Positions 1 to 5,739 of a stretch of DNA of 9,744 nt are shown here, piece by piece (the stretch's first letter is position 1; each line of letters begins with the position of its first letter). A program made the position numbers and the translations under genes. The notes beneath the pieces were generated by a model. It did not search any database. It had not been told where the DNA came from and saw nothing but the letters and a program-made list of their open reading frames with translations. The stretch is from Clostridia bacterium. GTDB taxonomy: Bacteria; Bacillota_A; Clostridia; Oscillospirales; Acutalibacteraceae. The DNA lies in NCBI GenBank assembly GCA_009930155.1, contig RZYX01000069.1, positions 1-9,744 of the forward strand. Direction: 5' to 3'.

Positions 1-1
1 T

Positions 2-2392
2 GGAACTTGGTCGGGAACAGGAGTTGTCGGAAATACATTTGATCCAACAATAGCTCTTGCCGGAGATCATTTAATCCAATATGATGTTGTAAACGGCGCA
101 TGTTCTGATTCCGATACTGAGATAATGACAGTTTATGGTTTTGTTGACGCAACAATTACTCCAATTGGACCATTCTGTGAAACTGATGCAGCGGTAATTT
201 TAACAGCTGTAAGTCCGGGTGGAACTTGGTCGGGAACAGGAATTACTGATGCAATTGCTGGATTATTTTCGCCTTCAGCAGCTATTATTGGAGACAACCT
301 GATTACATACACTGTTGGAGTAGGGGCATGTTCCGACACTGATCAAATTACTATCCTTGTTGACGAAATTGTTGATGCATCAATCAATTCGATATCACCA
401 ATTTGCGAAGATAATGGATTAGTTACATTAACCTCTGTCAATACTGGTGGAATTTGGACGGGTAATTTTGTTTTAGGTAACACTTTCGATCCATTGTTAG
501 CAGGTCAAGGAAATCATACAATCAGCTACCAAATTGTCAATGGAGCTTGCTCTGATTCTGATCAAGCAATCATCCATGTTGACACAATTCCTGATGCAAG
601 TATTACTCCTGCAGGACCATACTGCCAAGACTTTGAATTTGCTTATCTTAGTGCGGTTAGTCCAGGTGGCACATGGAGTGGAACAGGAGTTACTAATCCT
701 GCGACTGGACAATTTTCTCCATTATTTTCTGGTCCGGGAGATTTCTTGATAAACTATGAGATTATTAATGGTGTATGTTCAGATAACGATTCCTTTACAA
801 TACATGTTGATGAATTTATAGATCCAACAATAACTCCAATTGACGCAATCTGTCAAACGGGTGATCCAATAACACTACATGCTGCAAATCCTGGTGGAAT
901 ATGGTCAGGGCAAGGGATTATTGACCCAATAAATGGTATTCTTGACCCATCATTAGTTGAAAATGGAGATAACACAATGACATATACAATTGCAAACGGA
1001 GCTTGTGAATCTACCGATTTACATATTTATCAAGTAGATCCGGCTGTTGATGCTACAATTTTAAGTAATCCGGGTATTCTGTGTATTGATGCAGATCCAT
1101 TTGTGTTAAATTCTGTACAATCAGGAGGGATTTGGACTGGACAAGGCATAAGTAATGCAAATTCAGGAGCTTATAATCCTTCTTTAGCAGGCGAAGGTTA
1201 TCATGAAATTGTTTATCATATAGAAAGTGGAACTTGTGAGGATTCTGACACCATATACATAACTATAGATGCCATTCCAGATGCCACAATTACAGATGCT
1301 GGTCCACTATGTGAAACAGACCCTGCAGTTGTTTTAACAGCAGCAACTCCCGGAGGAATATGGTCAGGAACTAGTGTTGTTGGAAATACTTTTGATCCTA
1401 GTCTCGCAGGTAGTGGTGATTATCTCATAACATACATTGTTAATAATGGGGCATGTTCTAACTCTGATACTCAAATGATTCATGTTGATGGAATGCCTGA
1501 CGCGACAATAAATCCTGTTGACCCAATTTGTGAGAACAGTGCTCCAATAACCTTATCTTCTGTCGAAACTGGAGGAATTTGGTCAGGGACGTCGGTAAGT
1601 GGAAACCAATTTAACCCTTCTATAGCAGGACAAGGGAGTCATTTAATTACGTATGAGATGATTAATGGTGTCTGTTCTGATTCTGATAATATCACTATCA
1701 TTGTAGATGGATATACACCTGTAAGTATAACTTCTGTTGGTCCATTTTGCGCTAACGAAAGTCCTGTAAATCTTACTGCTAGTGTTACAGGCGGATTATG
1801 GAGTGGTCAGGGTATTTCAGATCCAATAAACGGAACTTTTGATCCAACAATCTCAGGAGTTGGGACATTTAATATTGACTATACATTTAACAACGGATCT
1901 TGTATTTCAAATTCGTCAACACAAATAACTGTTAATCCAAATCCGATTGCAATTATATCAAATTTGGGTTCTACCTATTGTGAAGGGGATGCCTTTATTG
2001 TAGTTACAACGAGTCCTCCAGGCGGCACTTTAAGTGGCCCCGGCATTGATAATTTTGTTTTCAATCCTTCTGATGCCGGACCCGGTATTCATACGATTAC
2101 TTATGATGTTACAAACGTTTATGGATGTTCTGACAATACTCAAACTAATGTTACTGTTAATGCAAGTCCGACTGTAAGCATAAGCTTGCCTGATAGTGAA
2201 TTTTGCATTGACGATGACGCCGAGAACTTAGAAGGCAATCCTTCTGGAGGTATATTTGAGGGTACAGGTGTTTTAAACAATAAATTTATTCCTGTAAATG
2301 CTGGTCCCGGAATGCATGAAATAACTTATACATACATAGATGCTAATGGGTGTTCAGGAGTTGGGACTATGTTTGTAGAAGTAAGTGAGCCT
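2..2392 (+). repeat. Tandem Ig-like repeats (10 full units plus a partial one)
   Basis: In-frame units begin near 146, 374, 593, 821, 1049, 1280, 1499, 1721, 1946 and 2171, preceded by a partial unit at the left edge; spacing is 219-231 bases (73-77 residues). The typical unit reads DATITP..PxC, then a hydrophobic strand, GG(I/T)WSG, a variable loop, (F/D)xP...G.G, (L/I)(I/T)Y, then NGACSDSD and a closing strand ending HVD. Two loop forms alternate irregularly: a short GNTFDP form and one three residues longer (such as ITDAIAGLFSP). The last two units (from 1946 and 2171) are diverged, with YGCSD or NGCSG in place of the NGACSD block, and look like the generic Ig/PKD-like repeats common in Bacteroidota surface proteins. 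Each unit has one cysteine near its start and one near its end. I cannot assign a Pfam family with certainty. Confidence 0.9.
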
Positions 2393-4495
2393 CTCCAACT
2401 TGAAATTACAGGACAAAATTTGATTTGCTTTGGCGAAAATACCGGACAGGCAAGCGTTACAACAACCGGAGGTGTGCCACCATACAGCTACCAATGGGAC
2501 GATCCAGCCTTATCAACAAGTTCGACTATTAGTGATCTTAGCTCCGGATTATATAACCTAACTGTTACTGATGCATGGGGTTGTGATGAAACAAGCAGCA
2601 TCAATATTATTTCTCCTTCAGAACTAAATGTTTTCATTAGTTCCAGTAGTAATGCAGATTGCTATGGAGATAGCAATGGGAGTGTTCAGGCTGGAGTCTC
2701 AGGAGGTATATCTCCTTACGTATATATCTGGGATAACGACTCAAATAGTACAACATCATACCTAAATAATCTTGAAGCCGGTGAATATAATGTTACGATT
2801 ACTGATAGTAATGGTTGTAGTGATACAACAGGAGTTACAATAACTCAGCCAAATCAAATAGTTTCTGCAATTTCAACTTCTACTGACGTTTCTTGTAATG
2901 GTGGTAATAACGGCTCTGCAACAGTTAGTGTTAATGGAGGAACAGAACCATATTCGTTCATTTGGAGTAATTCTTCTCAAACTCCAATATCTACTGCAAA
3001 TCATTTGTCGGCAGGGGAATATCAGGTAACTGTAACTGATAACCATGGATGTAGTGCAACCTCATCTGTTATAATAACTGAACCAACTGCAATAACATCA
3101 ACAACAAATCATACTGATGTCGTTTGTGCACATAGTCTTGGTTCAGCAGCCATTAGCGTAAATGGTGGAGTATCTCCGTACACTTACATCTGGTCAAATG
3201 CCAATACAACGGCAAGTTGCAGTAATCTCTCGGCTGGAGTATATACTATTACAGTAACAGATGCTAATAATTGCTCACATTACGAAAACATAACAGTTGG
3301 TTTGATAGGAGATATCCATGCTAATATTTTTGAGGTTCAAGATATTCTCTGTTATAATTCAAATGAAGCGATACTCCAAGGTTATAGCAATAATGGGACA
3401 AACCCTCTAAGTTACCTTTGGTCAAATGGCGTGAATACTGAATATAATTATAATTTGGCCGCAGGGCATTATGAAGTTACTATAACTGACGATTGGGGTT
3501 GCACTGGTAGTAATTCTTACGACATTGATAATGTGCCTCAAATAAATGTTATAGAAAATATCACAAGTGTTGGTTGTGCAGGTGACGAAACAGGAGCTAT
3601 AACGGTTCAGGTAGAAGGAGGTACTCCATCTTATCTAATAAATTGGAGTACGGGTACAACAGGCCTGAATATTTCTGACATTAGTCCTGGAAATTATAGC
3701 TTAACCGTTACAGATGCTAATAGTTGTACTATTTCGGAAACATATTATGTTGGAACAGCAAATCCAATATTAATTGATTTGCTTATGAAGGATATCAGCT
3801 GTTATGGATATAATGATGGTGAAATAAAAGTAAATGCAATTGGAGGAACCCCTCCATTCACATACTTCTGGACTTTTGATGGAAATAATTTTACAGGAAG
3901 TTCAGCAAGCAATCTTAGTGAAGGAGAATACTCAATTACTGTTAGTGATTCTCAAGGATGTAAGATTGATACTGTTGCAGTAATTACACAACCTGAAAAA
4001 ATTGATTATTCATATTTTACTATAGACCCAAGTTGCATTGGAAACGATGATGGGTATATCGAAATAACAGTTGTTGGCGGTCATCCTCCTTATTTGTATC
4101 AATGGGGAGAACAAACGGCATCCATAGAGTATATTTCTGGGTTAATGCAAGGTTCATATACATTTACAATTACTGATAGTAACGGGTGCATGCAAGCAAC
4201 AGAAGCTATTACCCTAACAGACACCGATGTAGATTGTATTTCAATACCAAATGCATTTACACCAAATAATGATGGTGTTAACGACACTTGGATAATTGAA
4301 AATATTGAAATTTTCCCTTGGGCACTTATTCAAGTTTTTAACAGATGGGGACAAATTGTATTCGAAGGACATGGTTCGGGCGATCCTTGGGATGGAACTT
4401 GGAATGGTAATATTGTCCCAACAGGGTCATATATCTATACTGTTGACTTATTTAATGGAACAAAATATTGTGGAATCGTAACAGTTGTGCAATAA
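2..4495 (+). CDS. Giant T9SS-exported surface protein (Ig-like repeats, SprB repeats, type B sorting domain), 5' partial
   Basis: The reading frame is open from base 2, so the gene starts upstream; the first in-frame ATG (125) lies inside a repeat and is not the start. It ends at TAA 4493-4495, giving 1,497 visible residues. Order: Ig-like repeats (visible residues 1 to about 797), eight SprB-like repeats (about 798-1412), then a gliding-motility-associated C-terminal domain (about 1413-1497) with PNAFTPNNDGVND and FNRWGQ. Known of the family: such domains route proteins through the T9SS to the cell surface or medium, and SprB of Flavobacterium is a mobile gliding adhesin. Inferred: an extracellular adhesin or filament-like protein. 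No enzymatic domain is visible. Nearly every repeat has two cysteines, suggesting one disulfide per domain. Lysine and arginine are almost absent (6 K, 1 R), while D and E are plentiful. It converges with the cytidylyltransferase gene and faces sprA further right. No PorP/SprF partner gene follows it. Ligand and true length are unknown. Confidence 0.95.
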   Translation, partial: GTWSGTGVVGNTFDPTIALAGDHLIQYDVVNGACSDSDTEIMTVYGFVDATITPIGPFCETDAAVILTAVSPGGTWSGTGITDAIAGLFSPSAAIIGDNLITYTVGVGACSDTDQITILVDEIVDASINSISPICEDNGLVTLTSVNTGGIWTGNFVLGNTFDPLLAGQGNHTISYQIVNGACSDSDQAIIHVDTIPDASITPAGPYCQDFEFAYLSAVSPGGTWSGTGVTNPATGQFSPLFSGPGDFLINYEIINGVCSDNDSFTIHVDEFIDPTITPIDAICQTGDPITLHAANPGGIWSGQGIIDPINGILDPSLVENGDNTMTYTIANGACESTDLHIYQVDPAVDATILSNPGILCIDADPFVLNSVQSGGIWTGQGISNANSGAYNPSLAGEGYHEIVYHIESGTCEDSDTIYITIDAIPDATITDAGPLCETDPAVVLTAATPGGIWSGTSVVGNTFDPSLAGSGDYLITYIVNNGACSNSDTQMIHVDGMPDATINPVDPICENSAPITLSSVETGGIWSGTSVSGNQFNPSIAGQGSHLITYEMINGVCSDSDNITIIVDGYTPVSITSVGPFCANESPVNLTASVTGGLWSGQGISDPINGTFDPTISGVGTFNIDYTFNNGSCISNSSTQITVNPNPIAIISNLGSTYCEGDAFIVVTTSPPGGTLSGPGIDNFVFNPSDAGPGIHTITYDVTNVYGCSDNTQTNVTVNASPTVSISLPDSEFCIDDDAENLEGNPSGGIFEGTGVLNNKFIPVNAGPGMHEITYTYIDANGCSGVGTMFVEVSEPLQLEITGQNLICFGENTGQASVTTTGGVPPYSYQWDDPALSTSSTISDLSSGLYNLTVTDAWGCDETSSINIISPSELNVFISSSSNADCYGDSNGSVQAGVSGGISPYVYIWDNDSNSTTSYLNNLEAGEYNVTITDSNGCSDTTGVTITQPNQIVSAISTSTDVSCNGGNNGSATVSVNGGTEPYSFIWSNSSQTPISTANHLSAGEYQVTVTDNHGCSATSSVIITEPTAITSTTNHTDVVCAHSLGSAAISVNGGVSPYTYIWSNANTTASCSNLSAGVYTITVTDANNCSHYENITVGLIGDIHANIFEVQDILCYNSNEAILQGYSNNGTNPLSYLWSNGVNTEYNYNLAAGHYEVTITDDWGCTGSNSYDIDNVPQINVIENITSVGCAGDETGAITVQVEGGTPSYLINWSTGTTGLNISDISPGNYSLTVTDANSCTISETYYVGTANPILIDLLMKDISCYGYNDGEIKVNAIGGTPPFTYFWTFDGNNFTGSSASNLSEGEYSITVSDSQGCKIDTVAVITQPEKIDYSYFTIDPSCIGNDDGYIEITVVGGHPPYLYQWGEQTASIEYISGLMQGSYTFTITDSNGCMQATEAITLTDTDVDCISIPNAFTPNNDGVNDTWIIENIEIFPWALIQVFNRWGQIVFEGHGSGDPWDGTWNGNIVPTGSYIYTVDLFNGTKYCGIVTVVQ
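2393..4237 (+). repeat. Eight tandem SprB-like repeats
   Basis: Units begin near 2393, 2624, 2858, 3092, 3314, 3542, 3767 and 4001; spacing is 222-237 bases (74-79 residues). The consensus is C.G...G, a strand, GG..PY.Y.W, a variable loop, L..G.Y.(V/I)T(V/I)(T/S)D..GC, then a strand ending in a QP or EP linker. This matches the SprB repeat known from the Flavobacterium gliding adhesin SprB and many T9SS cargo proteins. Each unit has a cysteine after the first strand and a second in the D..GC or D..SC motif. The unit at 3092-3313 has a third cysteine (SCSNL), and the unit at 3314-3541 has lost the GG..PY motif (NNGTNPLSY instead). The array lies between the Ig-like repeats and the sorting domain, as a stalk-like segment would. 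Confidence 0.9.
4238..4492 (+). other. Gliding-motility-associated C-terminal domain (type B T9SS sorting signal)
   Basis: These are the last 85 residues of the giant surface protein. The recognisable blocks in order are IPNAFTPNNDGVNDTW, an aromatic strand IEIFPWALIQVFNRWGQIV, WDGTWNG, PTGSYIYTVDL and a final strand ending GIVTVVQ. This is the conserved layout of the type B T9SS C-terminal domain found on SprB and related very large exported proteins. Its known role is to direct the protein from the periplasm through the SprA pore. In Flavobacterium, type B substrates also rely on a SprF-type partner; none is encoded in this window. The only arginine in the whole visible protein lies in the FNRWGQ motif. 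One cysteine lies just before the domain (4235-4237) and one in its last strand (4469-4471), and they may pair. Confidence 0.93.
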
Positions 4496-4513
4496 AAAGG
4501 TCACTGTTTTATT
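4491..4513. terminator. AT-only inverted repeat at the convergent gene junction (possible weak bidirectional terminator)
   Basis: AATAAAA (4491-4497) and TTTTATT (4507-4513) are perfect reverse complements around a 9-base loop. The palindrome contains the stop codons of both converging genes (TAA at 4493-4495 on plus, TGA at 4503-4501 on minus). On the plus strand the 3' arm continues in a short T run. With no G-C pair in the stem it would be weak, so termination is inferred from position rather than strength. Confidence 0.25.
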
Positions 4514-5220
4514 TTTAAGATTTGTCTAAAATGCTCTAAGTCTTCAGTAAAAGTGATTTTAAGATTATTGTTGTCTCCTTCTATAATTTCGATTTTTTCT
4601 GAAGGAGCTACTTTATGAACAATGCTGCAATCATCAGTTTGTTTAAATCTATGAACCTTTTCTAAGGCTAAATATGATTGATAAATAAATTCAAAGTTAA
4701 AACCCTGTGGAGTTTGAGCTTTAAACAATTTTGTACGATCTGGGATAGCTTCTAAGCAATTGTTTTCGTCAGAGATATAAATTGTATCTGTTGTTGGTAC
4801 AGCAACAGATACTGCCTTATTCTTTTCCAAGGCGGTTAAAACTCTATCAATAAGATTAGATTTTGTGTTTGGTCTGACGGCGTCTTGAATAAGTACTTTA
4901 ATTTTTGACCGTTCTTTTTCTTTACTAAAAATTTCTTTTAGTCCAATATATGATGACTCTCCTCGTGTAGCTCCACCCTCAACAATTGCACAAATCTTTT
5001 TGAATTTATTAATATTTGCAATTTGCATTGTACGTTGAAGATGTTCAGGATTGCTTACAACAATTATTTTATCAATATCTTTATGGTTATTAAAATTTTG
5101 GATGCAATACTCCAATATTGTTTTACCATAAACATCAGCAAATTGTTTTGGCATATCATTTCCAAACCTATTTCCGGAACCGCCTGACAATATTAACGCA
5201 TAAACCAATCCGTCTTTCAT
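4501..5220 (-). CDS. ispD: IspD/TarI-family cytidylyltransferase (MEP cytidylyltransferase or polyol-phosphate cytidylyltransferase)
   Basis: At 239 residues it is the usual length for a family that transfers CMP from CTP to a phosphorylated polyol. IspD makes CDP-methylerythritol in non-mevalonate isoprenoid synthesis; TarI makes CDP-ribitol for surface polymers. Visible motifs: the nucleotide-binding SGGSGNRFG..MPKQF (residues 12-27, with R18 and K25), GGATRGES (82-89), QDAVRP (112-117, with the likely metal-binding D113), DT (145-146), IPDR....KAQTPQGF (159-173, with R162), TDDCS (195-199) and NLKIT (219-223, with K221). The catalytic basic and acidic residues expected from E. coli IspD are all present, so it looks active. 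The usual HDAARP is QDAVRP here, and the IP.R....QTPQ.FN block resembles TarI as I recall it, so the substrate is uncertain. It starts at ATG 5220-5218 after an AT-rich leader with no Shine-Dalgarno sequence. It lies 77 bases behind gcvH on the same strand, with a terminator-like hairpin between. Confidence 0.85.
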   Translation of the reverse strand: MKDGLVYALILSGGSGNRFGNDMPKQFADVYGKTILEYCIQNFNNHKDIDKIIVVSNPEHLQRTMQIANINKFKKICAIVEGGATRGESSYIGLKEIFSKEKERSKIKVLIQDAVRPNTKSNLIDRVLTALEKNKAVSVAVPTTDTIYISDENNCLEAIPDRTKLFKAQTPQGFNFEFIYQSYLALEKVHRFKQTDDCSIVHKVAPSEKIEIIEGDNNNLKITFTEDLEHFRQILKIKQ

Positions 5221-5246
5221 TTATTATATAAATAAAATAAGAAATA

Positions 5247-5272
5247 GAAAGCCCTTAATAAAAAGAGCTTTC
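5247..5272 (-). terminator. Rho-independent-type terminator hairpin after gcvH
   Basis: Read on the minus strand, GAAAGCTCTT pairs with AAGGGCTTTC around the loop TTTATT, giving a 10-bp stem with one T-G wobble. It is followed by the U-rich stretch TATTTCTTATTTTATTTATA. It begins 25 bases after the gcvH stop, where an intrinsic terminator is expected. It ends only 26 bases before the cytidylyltransferase start, so it may instead act as a partial terminator or a processing or attenuation structure in a shared transcript. Confidence 0.6.
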
Positions 5273-5297
5273 AAATATCAAAATTGTAAATAAGTAC

Positions 5298-5678
5298 TTA
5301 ATCTTTTGCTATATCAGCATAATCAACAGCATTCATAAGAGCGTCAGCATCAGTTGGGTTACTTAATTTAATTTTAATCAACCAACCGTCACCGTAACAA
5401 TCTTTATTAACCAATGCCGGGTCGTCAATAATAGCTTCATTAACTTCGACTACTTCGCCGGCAACAGGCATGTAAGAATCTGAAACGGTTTTTACAGCTT
5501 CGATAGAACCAAAAGATTCTCCTTTATCAAGCTCTTCTCCTTCTGTTTCGATTTCGATAAAAACAATATCACCTAAATGTGATGCTGCAAATTCTGTAAT
5601 TCCCACATAAGCTTCATCTCCTTCGATACGGAGCCACTCGTGAGATTCGGTGTACTTTAAATTTTCAGGAAAGTTCAT
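5298..5678 (-). CDS. gcvH: Glycine cleavage system H protein (lipoyl carrier)
   Basis: GcvH carries the lipoyl arm that shuttles the aminomethyl group of glycine from GcvP to GcvT, and is then reoxidised by dihydrolipoamide dehydrogenase, in the cytoplasm. The 126-residue length is normal. Visible family motifs are YTESHEWLR (9-17), VGITEFAASHLGDIVFIE (25-42), GSIEAVKTVSD (57-67) with the lipoylated lysine K63, PVAGEVVEVN (71-80), and P.LVNKD.YGDGWL near residues 87-100. Nothing is truncated or substituted. It starts at ATG 5678-5676, 61 bases after the sprA stop, with an AT-rich leader and no Shine-Dalgarno sequence, as is usual in Bacteroidota. The partners GcvP, GcvT and Lpd and the lipoylation enzymes are not in the window. 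Its position directly behind sprA is a recurrent gene order in Bacteroidota, but no functional tie to secretion is known. Confidence 0.97.
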   Translation of the reverse strand: MNFPENLKYTESHEWLRIEGDEAYVGITEFAASHLGDIVFIEIETEGEELDKGESFGSIEAVKTVSDSYMPVAGEVVEVNEAIIDDPALVNKDCYGDGWLIKIKLSNPTDADALMNAVDYADIAKD

Positions 5679-5692
5679 TGTCTATTTCTTTT

Positions 5693-5723
5693 AAATGTTA
5701 TAATTTTAAATTAATTATCCAAA
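5693..5723 (-). promoter_or_regulatory. Candidate Bacteroidota-type promoter for gcvH
   Basis: On the minus strand a TTTG (5723-5720) is followed after exactly 19 bases by TAACATTT (5700-5693), 14 bases before the gcvH ATG. The Bacteroidota consensus is TTTG at -33 and TAnnTTTG at -7 with about this spacing. The -33 element is perfect, but the -7 element matches only four of six fixed positions. The region is very AT-rich, so a chance match is quite possible, and gcvH may instead be read from the sprA transcript. Confidence 0.25.
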
Positions 5724-5739
5724 GTAAAGAATAATTTTT

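Noticed and set aside
125..127. ATG as the start of the large plus-strand gene
   Set aside because: The frame is open back to base 2 and encodes the end of another repeat unit (GTWSGTG...NGACSDSD), so this is an internal methionine.
133..749. Short open frames overlapping the first Ig-like repeats (133-339 minus, 497-712 minus, 534-749 plus)
   Set aside because: They are out-of-frame readings of a repetitive coding sequence and show no independent domain.
2..4237. Regular spacing of about 225 bases considered as a CRISPR-like or non-coding repeat array
   Set aside because: The period is a whole number of codons, the repeats are diverged in DNA but conserved in protein, and the frame is open throughout.
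4099..4481. Small open frames over the sorting domain (4099-4287 minus, 4296-4481 plus)
   Set aside because: The true frame here encodes the conserved type B sorting domain through to its stop, so these are shadows.
2..4495. Extreme acidity as a sign of a halophilic organism
   Set aside because: SprA and the cytidylyltransferase have ordinary or high lysine and arginine content, so the bias is specific to this protein.
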